Assembly (NCBI GenBank): GCA_036583965.1
Contig: JAZBQD010000034.1
Location: 13,456,040-13,520,039, forward strand
Direction of reading: 5' to 3'
From: Prunella strophiata
Taxonomy: Eukaryota; Chordata; Aves; Passeriformes; Prunellidae
DNA: 64,000 bases
The position numbers were made by a program, and so were the translations under genes. Under the pieces are notes generated by a model. That model had not been told where the DNA came from and made no database searches. It saw nothing but the letters and a program-made list of their open reading frames with translations. Shown here piece by piece: positions 41,411-55,362 of the stretch (position 1 is its first letter; each line of letters begins with the position of its first letter).

Positions 41411-44400
41411 GTCACAGCCCAGTGAGTTCTCCCTGGTAAGGCTGTTGCAGCCCATCTCTAGATATATCTGTATGTGAGTACAAGTTTCTCTTCTTATTCA
41501 CTAGCAGCTCAGAGTTCAGAAAGGGACCTCTGCCATACTGCCTTGTAATATAATAATATATGTGTAATATCTGAAGATCAAGACCATTTCTCTATTAAAT
41601 TAGATAACAAATAATTAGATAATTTTAATTTACTCTATGAATCTTCTGGAGAGTAAACTGCTTACAGGCAGCTAATGCAATAAACTTACTTTATAAGTAG
41701 AGAGCAACATCTGTTACCATGAAGAGTCTGCAGCAGGCATTAGGATTCTGTGCACACCCAGCTGTAGTTAGAGTAAATGTATCATTAAGTTGGTATCCTT
41801 TCCTATTCAAAGCACACTTTTCAAGATTTATGTACTGCAGACAATGAGATAGCAGGAGAATCAACTTGTGCTCGACTCCTCTTGCATTCAGCCCCTGTCC
41901 CATGGCAAGATAACTATAATAAAAAAGGTAAGACAGAGCATGGAAGGTTAGGTCACTTCTACACGTGGCAAAGGAAATACAACTCCAGCTCCACACCCAT
42001 CCAAAGGAATGGCAAAACAGAAGGTTCTGAAAGAGTATCCTTAAGGTCACAGAATCAAGCACTAAAAAGTCAAGGCTCTTCATCAGTCTTCCTCCCATAC
42101 TCACTGCTGTCAGGGATGCAATTACAGGGAGCATCCCAGGCCTGTAGGCAAAAATATGAGTTAATATGACTTCTGAAAATTCTTCACTATCTTAACTGAA
42201 TATGTGAGAACTGCAGTTTTTCCAGAGAATTGTAAACTTAATACTAGGCAAATAGGAATGACAGAAAGGGATGTTCTTTGTAAAAGCATCTACTCTGCTT
42301 TGGGTGTGACATTACAATTCCAGATCCAAAGGGTGCTGTGAAAGATCAATTAATACATTTTCAGTTGGGCAAAAGAATGTATTAAAGGGCACATATCAAT
42401 CCACATGCTTCACCTTTTTCAAAATTACCATGACAACACATTGTGTCCAGAAGTGACTAGTGATTTCTTAGGAGCCCTCATGGTTTGAATGGGGATGAAA
42501 CCTGGTTTTTAGCAGGTGGATGCCTTATTGCCACTGACAGAGCTTGCCTAGATTTCTAACTGAACTGGCAGCACAATATAAAAATAAAACCAAATCAGCC
42601 AAGCAACACTATTGTGCATTTTAGCAGTAATAGAAAACCACATTGTCCCTTCAGGCAGATGAGCACAGCACTGAAGATATCACCTGATGTCATTTATGTG
42701 AAAGTTGCATTTTTATTCTAAATTAATCTACCATGTCAGTCACACATGCAAACCCTGTCAATGGTCATCACACACCAAGAAAATGAGCCTTACTTGCTTC
42801 TCGATTTTGCAGTTGCTGATTTCTCCTTTTTAAGAGGAACTCAACAAGATAGGATTAATGGGCAGGATTTTGGTAATAATAGTGGGAAAGAGGGACAGCA
42901 CCCAGCAGGAGCATGGGGCTGCATCATCCATGTGTTTGCTGTGTGTGAAACTGCTGGAAGGTCCTTGGCAGGTTAATTGGGAAGAAAGAATTCATGTCTC
43001 AAAACAGCTTTCAGCCTCATGGGCCATTCAGAACAGTCCATATGTGCAGAAAATTTCCTGTATGTGCAGAAAACCCTGTTTGAGCTGAGACACAAACTAC
43101 TCTGTGGGGGGAAGGAGGAAGCAGCTTAAGATGCACTGAAAATTTGATAACTGGATTAGGCACAAAAAAGAATTTCCTGAGGGAGAAAGAATTCACATCT
43201 TCTCTACTGAGAACGATTTCTAGACCAATCTCATTTATCATGCATTCATTTGTTGAGTAAATATTCATAATATATAAGTGCTAGTGTCACTTTAATATTC
43301 TGATTAGCATGGTACATCGTTTCATCTGTCTAGATAATGGTGAAAGTCATACTAATCGAAGTAATGTTGTGTGTCAAATGATACAGAGCTGATTTACTTA
43401 AGACTTGAATGTCTGCTCCAATTAACTTCCAAAGTACATTGCACTGAAGTTCCTTTTTCTGTTGTTTTTTTATTATTATTTTTATGAAATAGAATACATA
43501 AAAAGTATGAGTTGCAAAGCAAGTCCACCTAAGCTCTCTTATATTACCTCTCAATATATCCACTGACCTTCAGCCAGCCATTTCCAAAGAAGCCTGCAAA
43601 ACTCCTAAGCTCCTGTAACAAATTCATATTTATTTGCAAAAACAGGAGAGCTGCCTAGTTCAGATCTCAGACTTTTCTGTACACTGCTCAATTGTTACAG
43701 CAAGCAGCCCTTCAAGAGAGAGGGAAACTGTACATAGAATAAAAGATGTGAGAGATATAAAGTTCATATGGTTGACTGAAATCAAATCATTGTATCTAAA
43801 TTGCTTTTTTTTAACGCTGTTGTGTGTGTTTATAATCCATCTTTACAAGGCACACAAAAAAGCATCACTCAGGTGGGTTACCATTGAAAGTCTGACCTTA
43901 TTAACACCCACTCTATCTTGTCATTTGCACTAACACTACTAGAAGATGTTGTACCAGCCACCCCAATATTATTGCACTTCAGAAGTGTATTTGAAAAATA
44001 GTTTACATGACAATCAAACATCCATTTCAGGCCAAGTGAATGCAATGAATAAGAAAATACAAGAAAACATCAGCTGCTGCTAACAGTAAAAACAGAATTG
44101 CTTTGGCCACATCAGTTTTGAATTAATTGAAATAGAACAAAATATTCAAGGGCTGCACAGATATTACTTGAGAATAAATGGGGGGAAGCATGAAAGTCTA
44201 TAATCCCAGGTAATTTTATTTTTAAATAGCAAAATTACTAGTTCAGGTGCCCACACACCGCTTGTATCTCAAGCCTACAAAAATTAACCGTAGGAACTGT
44301 AGGAAACCAGTCTCTGATTCAAAGCACTTCAGCCCAAGGTATAACCCCAAGGTATAATGCTCAAACCTAAACCTATTCACACTCATACCACATGAGCTGA

Positions 44401-46259
44401 GCACTTGTTCATACTGCAGTGATTTTTAAGGGGAATTTAGATACAGGCTTCAGCACTCTGCTGAATCAGCTCCTAGCAGATCTTCCAGTCTGTAGTGTCA
44501 AACCCCAAGAAAGGGTTTATGCAGTACCTACAATGTCTAAGTGCAAAGGAGGGACAAGGGGAGATGGATCTGGATCCTGTGGGGCTCGTCTGGGAGCCAC
44601 CACCCCCCCATGCCCACAGCCCCAGCCCTGGGTGCTCTGCTGCTGCTGCTGCCCAGCTGCTCCTCAGCATTTAGTACCTCTTTAAGTTCTTCTGTTGAGC
44701 CAGAGGATCCTGAGAAAGAACAAGTAAATATTTAATCTACTGTCTGAGTTTTAACAGGTAGTTCTGGGGAGTGCTATTGAATTTTTATTACGAAAGAGGA
44801 TTTGTGCTCCGAATACCAGAATGCGGTTCTCACACAGGGATGTTCAGAAAAGCAAACTCTCTCCAGAAATACTCAAATTACCAACATTTCAACTAGGTTT
44901 TTAATGACTCTTTTCTGAACTGGGGGGACTTTGTCAGTATTCATGCAGTGGACCAGTGGAGGAAGCTGCGACAGTATCACTGCCTTTTCAAAGCCAGGAA
45001 TGAAGCTGATTTGCACTGTTCAGTCACCAATAGCAATATCAAATTCGGTTTAATCAGCAGTAGCTGACAGCACTGGAATGGCTTTGGCAATGCAGACGTG
45101 CACCCGAGCACAGGCTCTGTCAGAGCCCTGGCCCCTGAACTCCCTTATTCTTAATTAAGTTAATTCTTCAGGTTACTTTAATTGAGCAATTTGTATTTAA
45201 TTTCCTGTTCAAGGGGGAGAAAGGATCAGGAGAAACAGATGTTGCTCCCTGCAGTCTGTAGAACAAAGAGAGCCATGAAAACTCATCTGTCCATCTGACT
45301 GCTTTTTTTATTTAGTAACACAGATGCTGGGAAGGTGGAGAGAACTGAGGCAAAACGTTAACTTCTGCTTTGAGTTTTTCCCCCATTCTGCTTTGTAACA
45401 GCTAAAATAAGATGGAAAATAAGGTAGTAAACCTGCTTTCTCTTTTAGCCTTTGAATACACAGCAAACATCTGGTTTGTCTTTTTTTCTGATATGACATT
45501 AAATTAGGGACTTTTTGCAATAACACACTGATTTTTCTAAAGAATGTTTAAGCAAAGGTTTATTTATGTGCATCATCTATAAAGGATTCGTGTTTCTGTT
45601 TCTTGTAGGAGTTCAAAGTCATAACAGCTAAAAAAGATGCAGAAAACATTTAATACAGGCTGACACAGATATAAGTTTTGGCCTCGCTATTTGAAAATTT
45701 GTCAAACGGTGTAGTATTGTGATGTATCCTCTGTGTAGCTCTGCTGGGGTTGCAAATGCAAAACTTGCCTTGGGTTGCAAAGCAGAAGGAAGGAATGCTT
45801 CTGCATGAGATGGGGCAGGGAGAGAGGAAAGAGAAGGGAAATTCTTCAGATCACTTTGGTTTTAGCAATTTTGTCAGATTTGTCAAGCACAATAATATTC
45901 AAAAGATGTAGAATTCTGTAGGAACATATATAGAGGTTACATGGGGAATGGCCTCTTCTGAACATGAAAATCTATTAATCTATTTCTACAGCCCTCTGGC
46001 TGTGATCAAATGAGTTTAAGATGGTACAAATGGGATTGCAGTAGCTGTCCTTTGATTTCAAGTCCAGTCACTGAAGGCTCAGCCTAGAGGGACCATTGAG
46101 GGCTGATCCTGAGGCAGAGAAGCCTTGGCCATCATTTTGGGTCAGCACTGCATCTCTCTCCCAGCTTTGCTCAGAGCTTCCCTGCTGCAATTTCTTCACC
46201 AATTCACCCATGTCTGGTTCAGAGACTGCTGTCACCAAATTTGGTTGAGACCCTCAAGA

Positions 46260-46335
46260 TCACAAAATCATGGAATTGCTTGGTTGGAAAAAAAAGTTTA
46301 GAAGTTTAGGATCATCAAGTCCAACCAGTAATATC
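46260..46335 (-). mobile_element. Short CR1 LINE 3' end
   Basis: Antisense tail-like start cacaaaatcatggaattgct, then ggttggaaaaaaaag and ggatcatcaagtccaacc. It is a short, diverged copy. Confidence 0.7.
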
Positions 46336-48358
46336 TCTTTCCTGAACCATTTTCACTGAGAAATATTCTGAGTGCACTTTTCCAGCTGGAGGACATGTCA
46401 ATCCTACACCTTGTCTATATAAAGATCTTTTTATCCACCTGGATTTCACCAGTCTGAGAGCAGAGTGAGCTATACTTACCCCCAGCTCCAGGGGATCAGG
46501 GATGCTCAGACCCAGAGGTTTGCAGTGGATTTTCTGGTGAGAAAGAGGAGAATACACCTGGAGGAGCAGTCTGCAGGCATTGATGGGAAGGAGAAAAGTC
46601 ATAACCTTGCCCTGGGAAAGTGTGCAAGCATCATATTTTTAGGGAAGAGATTGTTCTGCTGGAAGAAAATGATGCTGTTTTCTTCAATAAAAAATGTATT
46701 TCAAATGTGAACCATTCTCTTATATTCCACTAGCTTCAAACCATAAAAATTTATAGCTGAAGCCAACTCCACATCAAGCTGATGCTGGTAAAGGAGACTA
46801 GACCATGACTTGTTATGTAAATAAGCCCATAAAAGTCTTGAGATTTTACATGAAAATCAGATCTGCAACAACTATTCTGCCTTAGCTCTCTGGATTGTTT
46901 AATTTGTATGTACATGATTATGCAGTGTTATTATACAGAGCAGGCAGTTTACAAACCTTTAAGTGATCAATCAGTTAAATAAATAAAGCATCTCTGGTGA
47001 TGCTGTACTAACTCTTTAGGCAGTGCCTCATCCTTCTGTCATTAACATAATCAGCTTGAATAATGTTTTCACAGCAATTACCACCAGTGGGTCAATGTCT
47101 GCTATTAGCAACCTTTCCTCCATGGATCATGAACATAATAAAGCACAACAGCCCCAGAAGACACCGGGTGTCAGAAGACTTCTCTAGAACTGGTGCCAGG
47201 CTGCTTTAATGTGGCACATATAGGGACAATAGATTGTCAAGGATCACTCAGTGCAACAATGATTTGCAGTCTCAGTGGGAGTTTTCTTGTTTTGAGAAGT
47301 TCAGCAAGTGTTATAAATCTGTAAATTATATCAGACGTAAGAGGAAACCACATATATAAAAGTGATTTGGCACAAATAAAAGTTGTCCCTGCTCAGAAAT
47401 GCCTTTTTCAATCTGGATTTTCTTTCCCCGAGTTGTTACCTCTTGGCATTAGGTCACATGGGATAGAGCTGGCACCAACATTCAGGCTTTAATGCAGTTT
47501 CTTGCAGAAGAAATGCCAGTAAAATGTTTTAGAAAAAGCCATACTTGGTCACTAAACATAATTAAAAGCAGTATGCTTTAAACCTAACACTCCAAGGTTA
47601 CCTGAGGATTCTGGAGGTTAATTGCAATTGTTACTGCATTACTTTCCAAACTCAGATTTTTCATGCCTTGTATGAAAAGCATTTTGGTATAAATCCTGCA
47701 AAGTCAGGTTAGAGAACTCTACATGTAACACATGCATCTTGATAATTCAAATATAGAAAAGTGATCTACAGACACTCAACAGCTTCCAAAAGCTGGAAAA
47801 CATGTGTCATAGATTGGTGGAACTGACATTGCAGACTTCATGCCAGACCTCAGGGGGCATGAGGGCAAGTGTGGGAGCAGAATCCATCTGACAGTCCCAA
47901 TGAGCACTCCAGAGTTCTCACTGGTCCAGCAGGAAGGTGTCAGAGCAATAGCAGGACTGGGAAATGTAATGCTGCAAAGTTTTCCATTGCCAATAGATAA
48001 TTTTCTCATAAATACATTGATGGGGTGTTTATTTTCTTATGCAAAATACATGTGCAGATAAATCCATCCACAGAAGTAAGAATCAAAAAATAAAAACAGT
48101 TCCACAGGTAGAGGTTAGCCTTATATCCAGCCTAGTGGTTCAGATTGGTGATTGGGTGCTTTGCAGTAATTTCCTCCTTTCTTTCCAGCATCAGCCCTTG
48201 CAGAGTGAAGCCTTCAGCTTCTCCAGGTTTGGAAGGGGATCTGGGGCTTTCTGCAGGTGAAAAGACTGCAAGAGCCAGCTCAGCCTGCATGGTGGGCAAT
48301 ACTTCCCTGGTAGCAATGTCAGATTTCCTGAAACATGATTTTACTGAATATGCTGAGG

Positions 48359-48399
48359 AAACAAACAAACAAACAAACAAAAAAAAAAAAAAAAAAAAG
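48359..48399. repeat. (AAAC)n followed by poly-A
   Basis: Five AAAC units lead into a run of about 19 A. No recognisable retrotransposon body precedes it. Confidence 0.9.
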
Positions 48400-49245
48400 A
48401 CAAGCTCTTACAAGCACATGGGTAATATCTAAATTCTTGATTTGAAAATAGATTTTGCCTTATTTTTAAAATTCTTTTCTACTGCCATTTTGAAGTAACA
48501 ACCATGCAAGTCTCATGTTTGGTATTATAATATACAGTAAATTACTGTATTTAGTCTGCAGAATTTAACATGATTGGTGTGATCAGGAATTTGAAAAGCA
48601 AACCCCACCTCTGTCTCCTCTTCTTGGAAACATTTCAGCTATTCCCAGTTTCAATTATTTTCAATTCCACCAGTGTGATCAGTATGTTTAAAATTCAATC
48701 AGCCTTCTCATTTAAAATATTTCATGTGTGTGTCACACTAACAATCAACAACAGTCCCGAATTTAACATCTGTTCCTAATAGCAAAGAGGTTTAATTTGA
48801 GAAATGAAAAAAAAAATATATAACGTAATTACTAGGCATTCAATCACAATGAATAATGTGTTTGCTACCAGCATTCTGTTCTGTCAGCAAAAACTCTGGA
48901 GAGGCAGAGCAGCAGAAAAGTGGAATTGCTGGAAACTGGGAGGAAAACATCAAAATACTGAAATGGGAGAAAGATGCTCTTGTGCCTTCCCTGGGAGATG
49001 CACACTAGCCAGCTTGTGAGTACCAGTGATGCTCTGCTGTCCTCATCTCTTCACACCTTCCCTCTACCTTGACTTCTGGAAACAGGATGGATTTGTCACC
49101 ACAGGTGGGTACAGTGGGTGATGCCATGCCCAGCCTGGTTTGTGTATGTGTCCCTCCTCACAACTGTGTTTGAAAAGACACTAACAGACATCCATTTTGC
49201 AAAATTAAAATAATATTTGTTTCATCTGTTTTGTTTCCTGTTACT

Positions 49246-49373
49246 CAGGCTGAATACTAGGAAAAATTTAATCACAGAAAGAGTGGTTAAGCATTGGAAC
49301 AGACTCTGCAGGGAAGTGGTGGAGTGGAGTCACAGTCCCTGGAAATGTTCAAAAATGAGTAGACATGGCACAT
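49246..49373 (+). mobile_element. CR1 LINE internal fragment without tail
   Basis: Sense CR1: aggctgaatactaggaaaaa, gagtggttaagcattggaac, gcagggaagtggtggag, cacagtccctggaaatgttc, gtagacatggcac. It lacks the terminal tail, so it was truncated at both ends or later broken. Confidence 0.75.
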
Positions 49374-49542
49374 GCTCTCTTCTGCAAATATTACTGATAC
49401 CATTTTCACTGAAAACAAAAACATTTCAGTACTTCCAGCTCATTGGATTATACCCAGAAAAAAAACCCAACATATTTTATAAAAGCATCTTCAAAGGATT
49501 CACTGTATATTGAAGAGGAAGAGCAAATGAGAGAAGAAAATT

Positions 49543-49660
49543 TCATAGAATTAAAGAATATTCTGAGTTGGAAGGGATCCACAAAGATCATCAAGTCCAA
49601 ATAGAAGTGAATGGCCTATATGGAGCTTGAACCCACAACCTTGGTGATTTTATCACAAGG
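49543..49660 (-). mobile_element. CR1 LINE 3' fragment
   Basis: Antisense: tcatagaattaaagaatatt, ctgagttggaagggatcc, aaagatcatcaagtcca, gaacccacaaccttggtg. The last motif is typical of one CR1 subfamily. It is separated by 170 bases from the oppositely oriented CR1 at 49246-49373. Confidence 0.8.
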
Positions 49661-49700
49661 CTCTTTTGGGACACCTTCCAAATTATTGCCATTCTACTGT

Positions 49701-49736
49701 CACATTGATTTGGAGTATCACATTGATTTGGAGCAT
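49701..49736 (+). repeat. 18-bp tandem duplication
   Basis: cacattgatttggagtat is followed at once by cacattgatttggagcat, one mismatch between the copies. It lies just after the CR1 fragment at 49543-49660. Confidence 0.9.
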
Positions 49737-50701
49737 CTAGAAGTAGCATTTTTTTCCCAAAATGTTGTTCTGTTGAGTTCAACACAGGCATCTTTTGTTC
49801 ATCCCTTAGAAATACAGAAATGAGATCACATATTACTTTAATCCTAAGAATTAGGGTTTAGGAGGTGACACGAGAGTGACTGGATTCTTTCTGGGACTGA
49901 ACACATCTGGTAATTCTCACTCAATAAGCATCCATCTTTGATATTAATATAAATTTTTGTATATTGGCATTAATAAACTAAATCCTTTGCAGTGCTGTCA
50001 TCAGACAAGGCTGTCCCTGGCCCAGATATTGTCTCCAAGTATACCTGGAAATGGAGGTAGCCACCAATGTAGAGATACTGACATTTTTCCAATACTGCTT
50101 GGACCTATAATTTTAGCACATTTTCAGGCACAGGAAAACAAACGGAAATAAAACAGCAAATATTTTGAAAAATTGTGATGTAAAAAAAATATATTTACTT
50201 CTTTTTGCATCAGAAGCAGAAACACACTTCACTACTCATATTTTTGGCAATGCTCCATTCGGTTCATAATTTAGATGTATGATTTTGTACTTTGGATCTG
50301 CTCAGTTAGATGCACAACACAATTTTAATTATTTCAAAATGATTTAAATGGAATAATAAATCTAGTGTTTGATGTAACATGGCTGCCTGACCCAAAGAAA
50401 TATGTGGATAATTATCATGTTTCCCAAGTGGATTTTTTGTTCCTCAAATCAGTCACTAATTAGCAGCACACTCCCAATGATCACTCAGGGTAACTCTGAT
50501 GTTTTGCTGCATTGTTTCGGACAAGAACGAAATAATCTTCTTAATGAAAATAAATGTACAGATTTTTTCTCCTAGGCCAAAATGCAAATGTAGTTGGCCT
50601 GATGGTTATGAGCATAATAAACAGAAGTGACTTAAAAAATACAAAGGTTAGGAACTTGCTGTACTTATTTTCTAAACAAAAAAACTTGGTAACAACCCTG
50701 G

Positions 50702-50725
50702 GTACAGGGGTACAGACCCCTGTAC
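50702..50725. repeat. Perfect 10-bp inverted repeat
   Basis: gtacaggggt and accccctgtac-type arms (50702-50711 and 50716-50725, exact complements) flank the 4-base loop acag. No neighbouring gene is seen. Confidence 0.85.
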
Positions 50726-51854
50726 AGACTCAGGAGAGACCATCACATTCTCTTCCCAGTGGAAAATCAGGATACCCAGCCTGAGCTGCTCCACACTGCA
50801 GAGAGCTATGCTGGGCTTATTTGTCAATAATTAATCAGTTATCTTTGAATTAATGTTATCTTTGAAAGTATCTGCAATTCCATTATCATTGCAGAACACT
50901 TAACAAGGTCACAACAAAGGGAGGTAAATGTAGATCAGCCTAGTAATGAAAGGGTCTAGCCATGAATGAGGACTTTTGGTTAGAAGAGGAAAGATCAGTG
51001 TACCTTAGGGATGCTTTTAAAACTTTTCTATATAATAATTCCTGTGTGCTACACCACCATTCCAAATCCCATTTTCGTATTGTAGCTCAACCTTCTAACA
51101 TCCAGTGTTAGGCAGCAACGTCCTCTTTAAAGGCCAACGGCCTAAATTAATAATAACCAGCAGTAATAATGTTGATTTATCATCTCTGGAGTTATATTTT
51201 TCACAAGTGTCTAGTAAAACTTTGAGCAATCTCCTCAATCTGGGCACTTTTACTCTCAGTGCTGTTACCCAAGTGCAGGCTTCAGCTGCTCTCAGGGCTC
51301 TAATCCATGTTTTGTCTTTGACTGCTCTGGGAAAATTAAATAAAAAATAGGTTGCTGAGGCATGAAAAAGGATAAAGAGAGCCAAAAAGAAGACATGAAA
51401 CAAAAGCTCTGCCCCAAATCCTGCTTCATTTCATAAATCCTTGATTATATGTGGAGAGGGTGACATAACCTCAAAAAAATTTCCTCAGGCTTTTATGGTA
51501 TTTCAGATAAAAACAAGCATTCCTTCTCACTTTCCTTTTAGTCTGAATATTGCTTTTTTATTTACTGCATGTGCTTTAAAAAAAATAATACTGCTTTACC
51601 TGCATGCAATGGCAATTTTCATTCTTTAATTGCATTATATAAATTTGTGTGCAAACACAAAAAGAAAGGGAAATAACTGCTCTGCACCCAGCCCTGCCTC
51701 TTTATCCTGGGCTTCCTGTATGGTTAAATTGAAAATGTTAAAAAGTGCATAATGAAAATAAATAAACATTAGGCATTACTTTCAAATAACTGCCATATAT
51801 GCATGACTGTGTGTATATGTATGCATATGTGTGTGCATAAACACACATACAGGC

Positions 51855-51856
51855 AC

Positions 51857-51898
<42 letters not shown>
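51855..51898. repeat. (CA)/(TA)/(TG) alternating tract
   Basis: A 44-bp perfect purine-pyrimidine alternation: CACATA, a TA run, then a TG run. The 60 bases before it are also rich in TGTATG-type alternation. Confidence 0.95.
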
Positions 51899-52189
51899 AA
51901 ATGACAAGATATACATGATATACAAAGAATAATGTATCCTAACTACAGTTTCTTTAGTGGAAAACCTTTCCAAATCATAACAAGCAAATCACTTACATAA
52001 AACCTGGAGATATTATCTTGTGTGACAACTTGGAGCTGTTTGCAATGACACATAGGTAATTCCCTCTGGATAACTACACCACCAAAAGCAGCACAGATAT
52101 TCCCAGTCTGGCTGCTTAACCCAGGGAAGAATTAACCAAGGGATATGAAAAAAATCATTATGGCTAAGTATGTTTTGCTGGAATTTCAC

Positions 52190-52342
52190 AGGGATGCCTC
52201 ATCCCTGGAAGTGTCCAGCTTGGATGGGTCTTAGGAGCAATCTGGTGTCCCTAGCAGAAGGTGTCCCTGTCTATGGCAGGGGGAGTGGAAGCAAGGTAAG
52301 CTTGAAGTGCCTTCCAACCCAAACTATTCTGTGATTCTATTA
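52190..52342 (+). mobile_element. CR1 LINE 3' end fragment
   Basis: Sense CR1: catccctggaagtgtccagc, cttggatgggtcttaggagc, gaaggtgtccctgtctatgg, gaagtgccttccaaccc and the tail actattctgtgattctatta. Confidence 0.85.
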
Positions 52343-53181
52343 AATACATTATTATTAATATCTCCTAAAACAAATTCCCCTTTTTTCTTTTAGGTTTACT
52401 GTTTATCTTCAAGGATATAAACCATGACCTAATCACAGCAGTGATTACCAGCTGTTTTAACAACAGTTTTAAAGACTTAGTGGGTGGAAATAAAAAGGTT
52501 CATTTTGTAGCTATTGACCATGAGCTGGTTTTTCTGAAGATTCCTCTATGAAGCTGGCAGTGCAGGCTGTGAGCTCCTGTACCCTGTCCCCACTTGGCCT
52601 GGGCCTTAAAACCAAACCTCTGCCCCAGCCCAACACTGCCACTGCTGCAGAGAACAATATTGCCCCAGCACATGCTCCACATCTCTTTGCTATTCCACAT
52701 CTTTTTTAGTGCTTTCAGGTAGCTGTGAGTTGGGCTGATCTTCCTCTTATCAGCAGTTGCCAGGACTTTGGATGGTAACTTTGAATTAGCACAATGAGTA
52801 ATTCCACCAGTCCTTTGGAAGAGTTTTCAGCAAAAGCTGCTGTATGAAATTATTCATTTCCCATTGCTGTCAGCAGTTCTTTTATTTACCATGATTTTTC
52901 TGTGCTTTATTCCCAGCCTTAATACTGACCTTTAACTCAGAGGTTCCATTCTCTCCTTTCCACAGTCCCCAGAAGTCCCCATTACTCTGCAGTGCAGGTG
53001 CTGTGTGACAGCAGGTACCTCTGCCCTCACTCCCCAGCTCCTGGGCTTTAGGGTCAAGTCTGATTTTTGCATGTCTGCATACACCAGAAGTACTGATCCA
53101 TGGGAGCAGCTGTCATCCCTGCAGGACTGCAGGAAAATGCCCCCAGGGTGTAAAGGAGAGATTGGAAATATGGACATGCAC

Positions 53182-53460
53182 AAAATCATAAAATCATGGA
53201 ATCTCCTGAGTTGGAAGGGTTCCACAAGGATGGTTGAGTCAAGCTCCTGGCCCAGCAGAGAATCCCAAGAAGCCCACCCTGTGCCTGAGAGCATTGTCCA
53301 AATGCTCCTTGAACTCTGTCAGGCTTGGTGCTGTGACCATTCCCTGGGGAGTTCCAGTTTCTTGTTCCAGTTTCTCCAGCTTCCCTCTGGGGGAAGGAGG
53401 TTTTCCTAACATCCAGCCTGAGCCTTCCCTGACACAGTCTCATGCCATGGCCTCAGGAAT
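53182..53460 (-). mobile_element. CR1 LINE 3' fragment
   Basis: Antisense: aaaatcataaaatcatgg, ctgagttggaagggttcc, tcaagctcctggcccagc, atgctccttgaactctgtc, ttggtgctgtgaccattcc, gttttcctaacatccagc. Confidence 0.85.
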
Positions 53461-55362
53461 ACAAATGTCATATACACAAAATTAAAATCTTTACAATGAC
53501 AAATGCAAACTGGGGAACTCAGCTTGGTCCAGTCCTGCCCCTCAGGGCATCCTGTCTCAGCTGGTGCAGGGGCCCTGGACAGACAGGCAATTCCAGCAGC
53601 ACTGATTGCTGCAAGCAAACCCACATGGCCCCACCATCATTTAAATGAATTTATCAAACACATTCACGTTCAGTTCCCACCTCACCTGTGCTCCATGACT
53701 GTGCCAGTGCTTTGTGGTTACAAGATGTCACACCAGGGGGGTGGGGATGACAAGCACCAGAACTTTGCCCTGCCTGCTCATCTCACAGGTGGAAAACATG
53801 GAAACAGAGGGCAGAGACCACAACAGCATTGGCTTCTCTTTCACAGTGACACATTTTGATGGGAATGTCTGGTTCTTTAATTATTTCCTCATTATATATG
53901 ATACAGCACTACTTGTGTGTGAGCTGTTTCAACTAATGTGATTTGCTATGGAGAATGCAAGTGAAGGTGCTTCAGTTAATGTGCTTGCCTTGAACAGCAA
54001 TCAACATGATGAACACACCCCACATGACCAGGAAAAAACAAATTGAATCATTCCAGCAGATTTTATTTCTCCACTTTCCATCCAGGTGCACAGAAAACAC
54101 GTTTCATATTAAATCCCTACTACATAGTGGACATAAATTTATAAAAAGGTATTAAATTGTTTCTATTTATAAAATAATTTTCAATGAGATTATAGATTCC
54201 TGGCTTGGATTGACTGCAAATTCACCATCCTGTGACTTGATTAAAATGCATTATGAAGGGAAGATGGCAGGAAGGCAGCCTGCATTTCCAGGCAGAAAAA
54301 AAGCATCCAGCCTGCCCTGCTGAATGTCCTTTGAGCAGAGTCATTGCTTCAGCAGACAACTGCATCTTTGCTGCATGCTCAGATAAGCCCAGCTCCAGAA
54401 TGACACATTTTCCATTCCACATTTCCATTTAAAATTCCTGTTTCACGTGTTTTTCTGAGACCAGTTACTTACAATCTGGATCTTAATGCAAATATTTAAA
54501 ACTTAAGACAGAACCAGAAACAGCTAGCTTGAGAATTGATAAAGCATTAAAAAGCCTTTTATCTTCCCAAGTTACCATTTCACATTTATTCAGCACAGTA
54601 AGTATTGGTGCACAGGCCCCTGTCTGTCTCCTCATTAATGAAAATAAGGACAACAAGAGCTAACAGCAGAAATAAATGTCACACAAAAATGCAATTTTTA
54701 GTGAATGAGAACACTCCCCAGTGCTCAGCCACAGAGGACTGTGAGCACCAGGGAGGGCTGAGCTGAAGGTGAGGGCTGCAGTGACCCCCCAGCTTGCCCA
54801 GGGACCAGTGGGACATGGGCAAAAGGGACAGGGCAGAGAAGCACAGGAATAGCATCACCACCAAAAATATTCAAATTTTTGTGTGTGTATATACTTTATA
54901 TATACAAAATAATTTGTTGCCATATGGATAGTTAATCTTCCTGGAATCTGTAAATAGAACATTTCAGATATATAAGAATTTCAAGAAGGATATTCTTGTG
55001 CTGTATTTTCTATTTCACCTTCCCTTGCAGAGTTAATGGCAAAATGCCCTTAATGTCCCTTTATGGGGATAACCAGAGATATGTACCATAGCAAATCTAC
55101 CTCTAATCAAATGAAATATTTGAATTGAATTAAATGAGATTCTGTTGATATCTTTTGCTGGAAAATCAACCTCTTTATTCTTAAATTGACCTATCCTTTA
55201 GTCTCTGAACACCTAATTGTTAATTCCCCAGTGTCTGCTAATAGGTTTGAAATAAAAGGAACATGAATGGTAATTGGAATGGTTTAAATTCCTTCACATT
55301 GATTTTTATTTTTTTTAAGTTCTTACTGGCTTCTTGACCCTAGCTGTGCCAATGCACTCTGT

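Larger units (their letters stand above)
41411..49245. other. Intergenic, second part
   Basis: One short CR1 (46260-46335) and an (AAAC)n/A-run (48359-48399) are visible. A GC-richer patch with a few CTG repeats lies at 44570-44690. The - strand frame at 41691-42134 has no recognisable content. No gene was seen. Confidence 0.7.

Noticed and set aside
41691..42134. 147-codon open frame on the - strand
   Set aside because: The composition is not protein-like and no motif was recognised.
53005..53443. Overlapping open frames of about 85-134 codons
   Set aside because: Most of this lies in an antisense CR1 fragment; no domain was recognised.
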